A stretch of DNA of 23,805 nucleotides. Source: Clostridia bacterium. Its GTDB lineage: Bacteria; Bacillota; Clostridia; Oscillospirales; CAG-272. Positions 7,776 through 16,803 of the stretch are shown here, one piece after another. Each line of letters begins with the position of its first letter. Position 1 is the first letter of the stretch. The stretch lies in NCBI GenBank assembly GCA_017420845.1, contig JAFQOC010000498.1, positions 1 to 23,805 on the forward strand, in the 5' to 3' direction. The translations under genes and the position numbers were made by a program. A model generated the notes under the pieces. The model had not been told where the DNA came from. It ran no database searches and was given only the letters and a program-made list of their open reading frames with translations.

Positions 7776-9633
7776 AACAGTACACCATCCAATCTGCCAG
7801 GAATATCACGAGAAGTGAAATGAAAATAATCCAAATGGGATCAAATTTTCCGTCGAAACCACCGTTTGTTGCCTCGCCTTGCAGGGAGACCTCGTCCAGC
7901 ACAAGAGTAGGATCACACTCGGCCTCTGTCATGGCGGACCAAATATAGAACTCTCTGGCAGAGCCCGATACGGTCATATTGACGGTATAAATACCTACCT
8001 CCGTAAGGAGGAAACTATCGGAAGCGCCATTGGTATCCAGATACGTAACGTCTCCGGAGGGGGATTCCACACGTATGCTCTCACAGTTGGCGATGACGTT
8101 CACGGTAGCGGATTCTCCGCATTCATAGGTAGTGCGTTCAATCATATCCGGGAAAGAAAAGGCCAGGAGGTTACGGATAAGAACGGTATAGTCGAAAAGC
8201 AGGGGAAGATTGGAGTCGTGGAGGTCAAACGCAATGACAGCCTCACGGTTTCCAAACTCGGTGATCCCCGCGAAGACGACAGGATTCCCTTTATAGGAGA
8301 AAAGCGTCGTAAAGTTGCGGTAGAAACCACACTTGATGTAACGTGTGAGATAAATCCCGCTACCATTGATGCCTTCAATTAGGGTTTGGGTAGCAGTAGA
8401 GGAGGAGGTCGACAGGAAAATCGACTCTGCTTTAGCCAGATTTACGTCGCCCTGGACAGTATAGCCCGATCCCTCCACGTTGCCGTTGACGTTAATCATC
8501 CACACGGTGCCATCTGTAGGAAGCGTCATGTTCAAGGGAATCACGGTATCAAAGACATAAAGGCCATAGCCGGTCCGTCCGTCATATTCTTCGGGGGACA
8601 TGACGTGGATGATGGCATCCAGTTGACTGCGAAGCACCGATTCAATGAAAAAGGGGCGCTCGCTGACCAGAAGGGTATCGTAGGAATTCTCGCTGGTGAC
8701 GTTGTGAATGATAAATTGATTATCGTGAGAGAGGGCATCTGTTTCGTCGATGGCCACTCGAACAGAGGAGAATGAATCTATCTCGGTAGACAGGGCAAAG
8801 GGAGTCGGGGTGTTTGCCTTAACAGAAAAGGTCTCATGAGTAACAGGAGAGGTATCGCCATTGATGTAAAGATATAGGGTCAGCTCTTTATCAGATTCAA
8901 AGGACGTAAGTTGGCCGCTGACAGTTAATGTGTCTCCCAAATGAGTGTGGCTGACATTGGACAAGCTATAGTTATCCACAGAGGTGGCAACGTTAACCAC
9001 CTCGATGTTTTTGACCAATGCATAATCGCTATCTGTAAAGAGAACCGTTTTCAAACCGTTATTTTCGTTAAAGTATCCTTGCGCGATACCGATAGCGTCG
9101 GTCAAGTTTAGCTCGTTGTATGCCGGCTGAAGCTCATCCAAAAGCAGGAGAGCCTGCTCCTTATCCTCTGTTCGTTCGTACATAACGGAGGTGTTGTCCC
9201 CGACGTAGATCAAAGTGAAAATACTGCCATCAATGGCATCGTTGATCCGCTCGCGAATGGCTGATTTGGCCGAATCAAAGCGGCTGATCGCCGGGGAAGT
9301 CTCTCCATCTTCGATGGCGGTAGATGTCACCATATTCATACTACCCGAGCCATCCAAAATAAAGCAATACTCATTGGCAGAGTCCGGTACTGTGATAATG
9401 GGATGGGCGATAGCCAGGGAAATAAGAGTCACGGCCAAAAGTTGAAGGACCAGACTGATGATACCGGCCAGAGGACTTGGTCTGCGCTTACGCTTGAGTA
9501 ATTTTTCGGAGAGAGTCCATAGGTAGGTAGATGCTACCGTCTGCTCGGTGTATTTGCTTTTGATTATGTAGACCAGAATCAGAATGGGTATTCCGATCAG
9601 GCCGAGTAATCCAAGAGGATATAGAAAACTCAC
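7753..9633 (-). CDS. BatA-like membrane protein with one VWA domain
   Basis: 626 residues starting with GTG at 9633 (GTGA overlap with the stop of the DUF58 gene). TM1 (about 4-24) and TM2 (about 56-79) flank a strongly basic loop (KLLKRKRRP), as in the BatA N-terminal region. The VWA domain follows at once with MIDAS DGSGS at 94-98, a conserved-type Thr in NLTDAIG, and TVLFTDSD as the third motif (Asp-Ser where many VWA domains have Asp-Gly). About residues 215-560 are beta-rich and extracytoplasmic. A C-terminal TM (WIIFISLLVIFLADWMV) ends the protein with a short tail. A G-rich ribosome site (GGGGGT) lies 7 bases before the GTG. In the family, such proteins pair with MoxR and DUF58 proteins; the substrate is unknown. 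Confidence 0.92.
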   Translation of the reverse strand: MSFLYPLGLLGLIGIPILILVYIIKSKYTEQTVASTYLWTLSEKLLKRKRRPSPLAGIISLVLQLLAVTLISLAIAHPIITVPDSANEYCFILDGSGSMNMVTSTAIEDGETSPAISRFDSAKSAIRERINDAIDGSIFTLIYVGDNTSVMYERTEDKEQALLLLDELQPAYNELNLTDAIGIAQGYFNENNGLKTVLFTDSDYALVKNIEVVNVATSVDNYSLSNVSHTHLGDTLTVSGQLTSFESDKELTLYLYINGDTSPVTHETFSVKANTPTPFALSTEIDSFSSVRVAIDETDALSHDNQFIIHNVTSENSYDTLLVSERPFFIESVLRSQLDAIIHVMSPEEYDGRTGYGLYVFDTVIPLNMTLPTDGTVWMINVNGNVEGSGYTVQGDVNLAKAESIFLSTSSSTATQTLIEGINGSGIYLTRYIKCGFYRNFTTLFSYKGNPVVFAGITEFGNREAVIAFDLHDSNLPLLFDYTVLIRNLLAFSFPDMIERTTYECGESATVNVIANCESIRVESPSGDVTYLDTNGASDSFLLTEVGIYTVNMTVSGSAREFYIWSAMTEAECDPTLVLDEVSLQGEATNGGFDGKFDPIWIIFISLLVIFLADWMVYCYEKYQLR

Positions 9634-10513
9634 TGAAATACCCCCATGTTAACCAGTTTTTCAAAGAGGACATCCTGCGGCTTATCCTCGGCGGACACCA
9701 AAAGATAGTCCGCGCCTCTGGCGTTGCAGTAGTCACGGATGCGGCTTGTGGCGTACTCCAACGCCCGCTTGTAGGCCTTGGCGATCTCGCGATCAATGTC
9801 CTTTCGGTAGAAGAGGCTTACGTTCTCGGAGTCAAAGAAATGGACCTTGCCTCGGGCCTGCGGAGACAGTTCCTCCATGGAGAGGATCTGCAGGCAGAAA
9901 ACATCCCGCTTCTTGCCGATGAGATGGTCGATGGCGGACTCGTAGTCATTATCGGTAAGGAAGTCGGAAATAATGACCGACAGGCCGTCGCCGTAGCCCA
10001 CGTTCTCGGGGACAATGGCCTCGCTGATGAAGCTGTCTCCGTCGAAGACAATTTCTTCCAGTCTGTTTATCGAAGACAGGAAGGACTCCTTCCCTACCAT
10101 GCCGCGGATGATTTCGTGAACAGCTTTTTCCTTGATGACGTAGATAGACACCTTATCCATCTCACAAACCGACAGATAGGCAATGGTGGCAGCGTACAGC
10201 AGAGCGCGCTCTGCCTTTTTGGAGTCGCCATACTCCATGGAACGGCTGGCATCGATATAGATACGGGTGTGCATCTGCCGCTCGTCCAAAAAAAGCTTTA
10301 AGTAAAGCTTTTCGAAGCGGGCGTAGGCGTTCCAATCCAGCTTGGTGGTATCGTCCCCGTCAACGTAGTCGCGGTAGTCTGCGAATTCACAGGAAGAGCC
10401 GTGGGTACGGCTCTTATGGTTACCGCCAAACATACCCGCCACATTATTTTTCAGAAGCATCTGCAGATTCTCGATCTGGGACAAAAGCTCCTCGGTGATC
10501 TCAAAATTCGCCA

Positions 10514-10514
<1 letters not shown>
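9630..10514 (-). CDS. DUF58 (VWA-like) protein, MoxR partner
   Basis: 294 residues without signal peptide or clear TM helices, so probably cytosolic or peripheral. It carries the DUF58 hallmark at residues 44-66 (FADYRDYVDGDD, then LDWNAYAR) and a VWA-like MIDAS DASRS at 88-92, with VIISDF near 190 as the distal metal-site strand. DUF58 proteins are almost always next to moxR genes and are taken to be adaptors or substrates of the ATPase. Its ATG shares one base with the moxR stop (TAATG), and its own stop overlaps the next gene's GTG by four bases. This tight coupling suggests fixed stoichiometry with its neighbours. Confidence 0.95.
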
Positions 10515-11506
<992 letters not shown>

Positions 11507-11553
11507 GATATTTTCCTTTACGTATGTTAGATTCGGTATAATCTCTTAGCGGA

Positions 11554-12978
11554 TTAATTACCGTTGTTTTCCTTGTTTTCCGAGCCATTAAAAAGAATGG
11601 CAAAGTAGTCGTTCAGGGCCTCCTCCAATTCATGCGGAAGGTTACCGTCAACCAAAAGATCGGTGATTTTGGCGTAATAGTTATCAATGACATCGCCGTA
11701 AACAACATAGGATTCACTGTCAGGGTCATAAACGGTATCGTTGGACCCGAAGATCATGGTACCCGGGCCAAGGCCACCGGAATGGATCTGATCGAGGTCA
11801 TCATCGTGCTCGTAGTCTTCCTCGCCGCGAGGATCATCGGGATCATTGAAGATATGCTCGGGCACCTCGGAGGCTTTAATACCAAAGATAGACAGAAGAG
11901 TATAGATGGTATCGTCTTCCACCGATTCATTCGTTGCTTGTAAGAACAGCGCTTCGTTGAGCGCCTGTTCCGCATCCGAAAAAACAGCCGCAGCTTTCTC
12001 CTCGGTAAGTGAGGAAGATAGAGTAGAAAGGCCGACGGTGAAGCGAAGGAGAGCGACGTGGAGTTCATTCTCTGCGTCTATCCCGGAAAGAGACAGCGCC
12101 TGGGTGATTCCCGTGGCTAATGTAGCAGGAGAAATGGTTTGCTGCAAAATTGCCGTACCTGTGTTGTTCATCCACTCACCGATAAGCAGGGATTGAAGAG
12201 AGTTGATGGCGCCGCCAAGATCAGCCACATAATCCGAGGGCGAGGCGAACATAGCCTTTGCCATGAGATCGTAGGTATTATGTTCGGAGACGGTCTTATG
12301 GATGCCCTCTATACAGGATATGACAACCTCCTTCATCGCGCCCTCTTTGCGTATGCTTTTGAGCTTGATGAGCAAGCTCTCCAGTTGCTTGACGGTTCCC
12401 TCCTTGGGTTCGTTCTCCATATTGGAAGCTTTGACCTTTTCGATGAGATCGTTGAGGGCTTGCTCCTGCCAGGGAGTCATAGAAAAGTTGTTTTCCACCA
12501 CGGGAGGCGGCTCCGGCGGTTGCTTTGCGGGAACCAACAGAGTCCCTGCCGCGCAAAGGCAGGATACAATTGGGATCAATATGAAAAGCCAGGTGGCCAC
12601 TCCTTTGACCTTACGTCGAGGAGTCTCCCGTAAAATGCGATCGGTATCGTTTCGTTGAAGCTCAGCCATGGGGCTGACGTCTTTGCGAAAGGCCAGCATG
12701 GTTTGGACTTTTTCTCCTAACTTCAAATGAGCATCCACACGACGAGCGATGCGTTTTTGAGTGGGGAGCAGAATCAGGAGCATGATAATAAAGCTTACCG
12801 CGGCAACTAAAGAGGCAGGAAACACATAGCCAATGAAAATGGGCTCTGTGGCAGTCAGTTTATCTGACAGCCAACGTAACGCAAAGGTCACGACACCCAG
12901 AGAAAGGCCGAAGATAACGGCACGGATATATGCTCCAGTCCGGAGCTTTCGTTTAAATTTGGAGAAACCTTTTCCCAT
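11554..12978 (-). CDS. Membrane protein of unknown function, first gene of the MoxR operon
   Basis: 474 residues. Three TM helices at about 18-36, 48-71 and 128-150. Basic segments at 1-13 and 74-125 should be inside, leaving residues 151-474 outside. The inner segment (RRVDAHLKLGEKVQTM) resembles that of DUF4175-like membrane proteins. The external part is helical with an acidic stretch (DDPRGEEDYEHDDD) and a conserved-looking end (GPGTMIFGSNDTVYDP, then YGDVIDNYYAKITDLL). I recall similar tails in proteins encoded beside moxR in other Clostridia, but no function is known to me. It lies about 75 bases downstream of the predicted transcription start. The ribosome site (AAAGG, 14 bases before ATG) is weakly placed. 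Confidence 0.88.
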   Translation of the reverse strand: MGKGFSKFKRKLRTGAYIRAVIFGLSLGVVTFALRWLSDKLTATEPIFIGYVFPASLVAAVSFIIMLLILLPTQKRIARRVDAHLKLGEKVQTMLAFRKDVSPMAELQRNDTDRILRETPRRKVKGVATWLFILIPIVSCLCAAGTLLVPAKQPPEPPPVVENNFSMTPWQEQALNDLIEKVKASNMENEPKEGTVKQLESLLIKLKSIRKEGAMKEVVISCIEGIHKTVSEHNTYDLMAKAMFASPSDYVADLGGAINSLQSLLIGEWMNNTGTAILQQTISPATLATGITQALSLSGIDAENELHVALLRFTVGLSTLSSSLTEEKAAAVFSDAEQALNEALFLQATNESVEDDTIYTLLSIFGIKASEVPEHIFNDPDDPRGEEDYEHDDDLDQIHSGGLGPGTMIFGSNDTVYDPDSESYVVYGDVIDNYYAKITDLLVDGNLPHELEEALNDYFAILFNGSENKENNGN

Positions 12979-13059
12979 AAAATCACGGTTAACCTTTCGT
13001 TTCAGCGGTACGTATATCTATTAAAAAGACATTCTTATGACATTTTATCACATTTTAAT

Positions 13060-13088
13060 ATTATAGTACTTTTTTTAATTTTTGTCAA
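13060..13088 (-). promoter_or_regulatory. Consensus sigma-A promoter of the MoxR/VWA/lipoprotein operon
   Basis: On the minus strand, -35 TTGACA (13083-13088), a 17-base spacer and -10 TATAAT (13060-13065) match the consensus in all twelve positions. Transcription should start near 13053 and run leftward with a leader of about 75 bases into the three-TM membrane protein gene. Confidence 0.88.
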
Positions 13089-13101
13089 CAATCTGCCGAT
13101 A

Positions 13102-13123
13102 TTACAAAGTGAATACATTGTAA
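13102..13123. promoter_or_regulatory. Candidate operator: 9-4-9 inverted repeat upstream of the operon promoter
   Basis: TTACAAAGT (13102-13110) and ACATTGTAA (13115-13123) form an inverted repeat matching at 8 of 9 positions around a 4-base centre. The dyad centre is about 59 bases upstream of the predicted start, where activators that contact RNA polymerase often bind. The regulator is not identified, and the AT-rich setting lowers confidence. Confidence 0.45.
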
Positions 13124-13143
13124 ACAATTTCTTTATCATTCCA

Positions 13144-13183
13144 AAAAGGCCGTGTGACGAAGATATCGGTCACACGGCCTTTT
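13144..13183 (-). terminator. Intrinsic terminator after the GH36-like gene
   Basis: An 11-bp GC-rich stem (GGCCGTGTGAC at 13148-13158 with GTCACACGGCC at 13169-13179) is extended by A/T pairs and has a 10-base loop. On the minus strand the stem is followed by TTTTT, about 30 bases after the stop of the GH36-like gene. It isolates that cassette from the downstream MoxR operon. The near-symmetric flanks could also act on the plus strand, but no plus-strand gene ends here. Confidence 0.9.
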
Positions 13184-13212
13184 CAGTAATAGAAAACACG
13201 CGGATTGAAGGC

Positions 13213-15345
13213 TTATTCTGCCGGTTTAATCAGCATCACAACTGCATACGGCTTTTCCGGAACAGTTACGGTGATTCCCTGCTCCATGAGGGTCTTCCCT
13301 TCAGCAATCACGTCGATCATGCCATCAAAATCGGTGATGTGATAATTCTTTGCGGGATCCAGCCCTTTAAGCTTGACAGTAGCGGTGAGATCCTTCGTGG
13401 CTTCGTGGCAGAAGACAGAAGCGTAGCCTGAGTCAGTTGCCGGATCGAAAAATTCCCAACCATTCCAACGGTCTGCCTTTGACTCCCACTCAAAGAGCTG
13501 GTAGTAATCGGCGTAGAAGTAATCACGGATCTGCTCAAATTCCGCATATCCCTGCTTGGTCATGGTCCAATCTGTGGAGGCGTAGAGCAAGCCATTCAGA
13601 TTCATGAGGGACAGGGGGGCATAGTTCATGCGGACTTTATACATGTTGGTTGTCTCGTATATCTCGTTCTTGAAATAGGGGAACCAGGCAAAGATAGCCT
13701 GTGTCATTTTTCCCTTCATGTCATAATCCTCATGGTTGCCGTCAAACCAGTCGGTGTAGTGAAGCGGTACGGCTCGCTTCATGGTTTCCAGATCGTTTCG
13801 GCCGCCTCCCGAGGCGCAGGAATCCATGTAGATGCCGGGATAGCGCTCAATGATCTTGTCCCACAGGGATAAATAGCCCTGGACATATAGATTCTCAGTA
13901 ATGCCCTTTCGGTTTTTCTCATCAGCAGCAGCCCATGAGGGGGCGGGATCGCAGTTGAAATCTGAACGGAAACCCGTAGCGCCGGCCTCATCGATAACCT
14001 TGCAGATCTTGCCGAACACCCAATCAACGCACTCTGGAATGGTCAGATTCATGATGTAGCCCTCCAGCCAAGAGCCCTCCATGGTCTTGGGAAGGAACCA
14101 TTCCTCTTTAAAGCCCTCCTGACCAGCCAGGAATGCCTCCTTGTCCAGGCGGATGCTCTCAGGTTCAAACCAGATCATCATACGCATATCTCGGGAGGAG
14201 GTAAATTTTCCAATAGAAGACATGGCATCCGGGAATCGGCTGAGATCCATATCCTGAGAACCGGTCTGAGGCCACCCCACAGATTCGCCGTTCGCGCCTG
14301 TGTACCATCCGGCATCCAGCCACAAAAGCTCGGGTGATACGCCTCCGTCGAAGTAGGAGGACAGGATAAGAAGTAAGCGGTTAGTGGAGTTGCCTGAGCA
14401 TCCCTGGCTGATGCCCGTATAGGTAGGAGTCAGTTCACCGTCGATTTTCCGCATAACGTCGTTGATGTAATAGTGACGCCAGGCATTTGTCTGTTGGTCA
14501 GGTGTGAGATCCTTGTAGGAGACGAAACCCATCAAAGGGGTACGAATGCTCTCTCCGGGCTTCAAATAGGTTTTGAGGCTGTTTTGACCCGCCGTGAGGC
14601 TTGTAACTTTCTGAGACTTGGAATAGTTGAATTTGGCGGACCAGTTTCCCGGCCATCCGATGGCAATGAAGGTGCCTCCTTCGCCATAGGATAGATTGTA
14701 GTATGGGAAAACACCATGGGAAGGGCGTCCCGAGGTGCAGACATCGCTGTATCGGTTTCGTGCAGTAAGGTCATGGGTATAGGGGAGATAGTTTTGGCCG
14801 CCCGCGTCACCCTTAATGCCGCTGATGACAGGATTGTCTCCCTTGAAGTCCATTTCGAAACAGAGTTGTGTAAAAATCTCGGTATCGCTGTCACCGTCGT
14901 TGGTGATATAAACCACATACTCATAGGCAGATTCCTCAGGGTAAACCGTGGCGATCAGCTTGAACATTGCAGGGATATCGGGATGACGGAAGCAAAGAGT
15001 GGATTGAATTCCCCGATCTACCTCCACGTAATCATCAGACTCCAGAGAAAAACCCTTAAAGCCCTTGTACTCAGTAGAATCATACTTGAAGGATATTGGG
15101 AAATCATCCATGTTTGACATGAGCGTATCGTAATCAGGAACAGAAAGGGTGGGATCCGGCTTGAAGGGGTCGGTCTCAACTTCGGTTGTCATCTCCTCTG
15201 TGGGAGTTTCGGTTTGAACTTGATTCACAGTAGTTTCCTCCTCAGTTCTTTCCGTGGAGACATCAGGAGTCTGATCGCAGGCGACAAGGAAGGTACACAA
15301 AAGCATAAGCGCGATCAGTAAAAGCATCCAATTCTTTTTCAACAT
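13213..15345 (-). CDS. GH36-like alpha-galactosidase (melibiase) lipoprotein
   Basis: 710 residues. A lipoprotein signal peptide (lipobox LVAC, Cys23) and a Thr/Glu-rich linker to about residue 60 tether the enzyme outside the cell. An N-terminal beta-supersandwich-like domain (about 65-290) precedes a TIM barrel. Barrel motifs fit GH36/clan GH-D: LLWLDAGWY at 340-348, MIWFEPE at 390-396, FRSDFN at 459-464 with Asp462 as likely nucleophile, and SCASGGGRND at 509-518 with Asp518 as likely acid/base. Alpha-galactoside hydrolysis is the family's usual activity; the exact substrate is inferred only. FRSDFN differs from the classical KWDMN-type nucleophile motif, so a divergent subfamily is likely. 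AGGAGG at 15353-15358, 7 bases before ATG, fixes the start. It overlaps the upstream NPCBM gene by 7 bp. Confidence 0.88.
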   Translation of the reverse strand: MLKKNWMLLLIALMLLCTFLVACDQTPDVSTERTEEETTVNQVQTETPTEEMTTEVETDPFKPDPTLSVPDYDTLMSNMDDFPISFKYDSTEYKGFKGFSLESDDYVEVDRGIQSTLCFRHPDIPAMFKLIATVYPEESAYEYVVYITNDGDSDTEIFTQLCFEMDFKGDNPVISGIKGDAGGQNYLPYTHDLTARNRYSDVCTSGRPSHGVFPYYNLSYGEGGTFIAIGWPGNWSAKFNYSKSQKVTSLTAGQNSLKTYLKPGESIRTPLMGFVSYKDLTPDQQTNAWRHYYINDVMRKIDGELTPTYTGISQGCSGNSTNRLLLILSSYFDGGVSPELLWLDAGWYTGANGESVGWPQTGSQDMDLSRFPDAMSSIGKFTSSRDMRMMIWFEPESIRLDKEAFLAGQEGFKEEWFLPKTMEGSWLEGYIMNLTIPECVDWVFGKICKVIDEAGATGFRSDFNCDPAPSWAAADEKNRKGITENLYVQGYLSLWDKIIERYPGIYMDSCASGGGRNDLETMKRAVPLHYTDWFDGNHEDYDMKGKMTQAIFAWFPYFKNEIYETTNMYKVRMNYAPLSLMNLNGLLYASTDWTMTKQGYAEFEQIRDYFYADYYQLFEWESKADRWNGWEFFDPATDSGYASVFCHEATKDLTATVKLKGLDPAKNYHITDFDGMIDVIAEGKTLMEQGITVTVPEKPYAVVMLIKPAE

Positions 15346-16274
15346 GTCTCTTCCTCCTTTCGATTGGTTAAAGCAAAGGCAGTAGTAACTGTCAATAGGA
15401 TCGCTGCTCCCGCTAAGGTTGCCTTACAGCCATTCCCTACCGCTTCGGTATCCGTGGATGCGTTCGTCTCAGTATTAGGCTCGGTGGACGTCGCAGTCTC
15501 GGGGAACGTATCGGTGGGAGCATCTGTCGCGGGCTCAGAAACGGGCTCGGTAACGGGGTTGGTTGCTTCCTCGGTTGGTGCTTCGGTCTCCGGGGTAGGG
15601 TTTTCAATGACAAGCTCGCGATAAAAGACAATTTCCGACACGTCGCCGCTCTTTGACAGGACGGCACCGCCCCAGATACCCCAGGCACCCGCGATACCCG
15701 GAGCGCCGGCAATGGCCAGACGGAGAGTCTTGACACCCGTCACGTCGACCTCCGCATACTCGAAGGGCTGGCTGTAGCGCATGGTGCCACTCTCAAAAAG
15801 CTTAATACCATCTCCGAATACAGCGAATTTAATATTGCACATGGAGATGTCATTGCCGGACAAAGTCTCACACACGCCGTACCATGTGGCAAATTTGGTA
15901 TAGCCGATATTCTCGATGTTTACGTCCACATAGGCATTGTAGGAAGAGGAGGCGGCATGGATACCGATCCCCTTTTTCCATCGCTTCAAATCACAACTCC
16001 AAATGTACTCTCCTGCGCAGTTTGTATCGCGCATAGCAGAGCCCCCGCTGTAGCCCTGATTATGGATCCAGTAGAGATCACTAACAAAGGCGTGATCCCC
16101 CGCGATCAGTTCAGCGGGTTGGGGCAGGTTTGTCTTATCGGGATTCAGCTCAATCCCTCCTTTCTGGCTTTTTGGGGTGATAGCACTGACCGGCAAAACA
16201 GAATGGGCGGTCAGACTTGCTGTCATAAGAACAGACAGGAGACATACCAGGGCGTAACAGAGGTATTTTTTCAT
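15339..16274 (-). CDS. Membrane-anchored NPCBM-domain carbohydrate-binding protein
   Basis: 311 residues: a Sec signal peptide (to about Ala31), an NPCBM domain (about 63-207), a Thr/Pro/Glu linker (226-277) and a C-terminal TM (about 285-302) with a basic/acidic tail. NPCBM signatures are SDLYW at 65-69, GIGIHAASS at 102-110, FAVFGDGIKLFESGTM at 150-165 and DVTGVKTLRLAI at 177-188. This module binds galactose-type sugars in several glycoside hydrolases, usually as part of the enzyme chain; here it is a separate wall-facing protein. There is no sortase motif; the TM with flanking Cys (GNGCKAT...) is the anchor. AGGAGG at 16281-16286, 6 bases from ATG, sets the start. The last codons carry the ribosome site of the downstream GH36-like gene. 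Confidence 0.88.
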   Translation of the reverse strand: MKKYLCYALVCLLSVLMTASLTAHSVLPVSAITPKSQKGGIELNPDKTNLPQPAELIAGDHAFVSDLYWIHNQGYSGGSAMRDTNCAGEYIWSCDLKRWKKGIGIHAASSSYNAYVDVNIENIGYTKFATWYGVCETLSGNDISMCNIKFAVFGDGIKLFESGTMRYSQPFEYAEVDVTGVKTLRLAIAGAPGIAGAWGIWGGAVLSKSGDVSEIVFYRELVIENPTPETEAPTEEATNPVTEPVSEPATDAPTDTFPETATSTEPNTETNASTDTEAVGNGCKATLAGAAILLTVTTAFALTNRKEEETC

Positions 16275-16328
16275 GTTATTCCTCCTCGTAGAGTGTCTTT
16301 TCGGTAATGCACTTTCCGGTATACTTGT

Positions 16329-16357
16329 ATTATACTATTATAACGTTATTTTGTCAA
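16329..16357 (-). promoter_or_regulatory. Consensus sigma-A promoter of the NPCBM/GH36 cassette
   Basis: Minus strand -35 TTGACA (16352-16357), a 17-base spacer and -10 TATAAT (16329-16334) match the consensus fully. The leader to the NPCBM gene is about 48 bases. The spacer contains a 10-base perfect palindrome (next entry), a likely repressor site. Confidence 0.87.
16340..16349. promoter_or_regulatory. Candidate operator palindrome inside the cassette promoter
   Basis: ATAACGTTAT is a perfect 10-base palindrome lying between the -35 and -10 boxes. A central CG flanked by AA/TT is seen in operators of LacI/GalR regulators, which often control sugar hydrolases. The site is short, so this is suggestive only. 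Confidence 0.35.
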
Positions 16358-16480
16358 TGGTTTATTATCCCGAGTTTTTGATAATCTGTTGGATAAATGG
16401 GTTGGAAAAGATTGCAGGCAACAAATCTGCGGCTCTTTTTTTTCAATCGTTAACAATCGGTGAAATTTCAAAAAATACGG

Positions 16481-16509
16481 TTTACTTTTTCACAAAATTG
16501 TGTTATAAT
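16481..16509 (+). promoter_or_regulatory. Promoter of the DUF951-yfhO gene group
   Basis: Plus strand TTTACT (16481-16486), a 17-base spacer and TATAAT (16504-16509). The -10 is perfect and the -35 matches TTGACA at four of six positions. Expected start near 16516, about 30 bases before the DUF951 ATG. It is divergent from the cassette promoter about 125 bp away. Confidence 0.78.
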
Positions 16510-16546
16510 ATCCAAGAATATACTTATTTGGAAAGGATAATGCGCT

Positions 16547-16762
16547 ATGCAGATTATTCGTATGAAGGTCGGAGACGTTCTTGAATTGAAAAAGCCCCAT
16601 CCCTGTGGCGAAAAGCGTTTCCGTGTCATGCGCGTAGGCAGCGAGGTAAGGATTCTCTGCTGCGGCTGCGGTCGGGACATGGTTCTGGATCGAGTCAAAC
16701 TGGAGAAGGCCATTCGCAAGCTCATTTCCTCGGAGGACGCCTCCGCTCCCAAAAAAGACTGA
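16547..16762 (+). CDS. DUF951 family protein
   Basis: 71 residues, close to the family norm of about 65. It shows the family pattern: VGDVLELKKPHPCG near residues 8-21, RFRVMRVGSEVRI, then CCGCGRDMVLDR. Cys20, Cys38, Cys39 and Cys41 could ligate a metal. DUF951 proteins (YyzM in Bacillus) are small cytosolic proteins of unknown function found across Firmicutes. GAAAGGA precedes the ATG by about 8 bases. It is the first gene downstream of the plus-strand promoter, 41 bp before the yfhO-type gene. Confidence 0.92.
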   Translation: MQIIRMKVGDVLELKKPHPCGEKRFRVMRVGSEVRILCCGCGRDMVLDRVKLEKAIRKLISSEDASAPKKD

Positions 16763-16803
16763 CACCGCTCTACTTTTTTCAATCAGAAAGGCTAATAAAA
16801 ATT

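Noticed and set aside
16400..16450. Possible terminator (AGATT/AATCT arms and a T8 run) in the divergent region
   Set aside because: The stem is short with interrupted pairing and no plus-strand gene lies upstream for it to terminate.
16490..16782. Small minus-strand open frames opposite DUF951
   Set aside because: DUF951 on the plus strand has the family pattern, promoter and ribosome site; the antisense frames have none.
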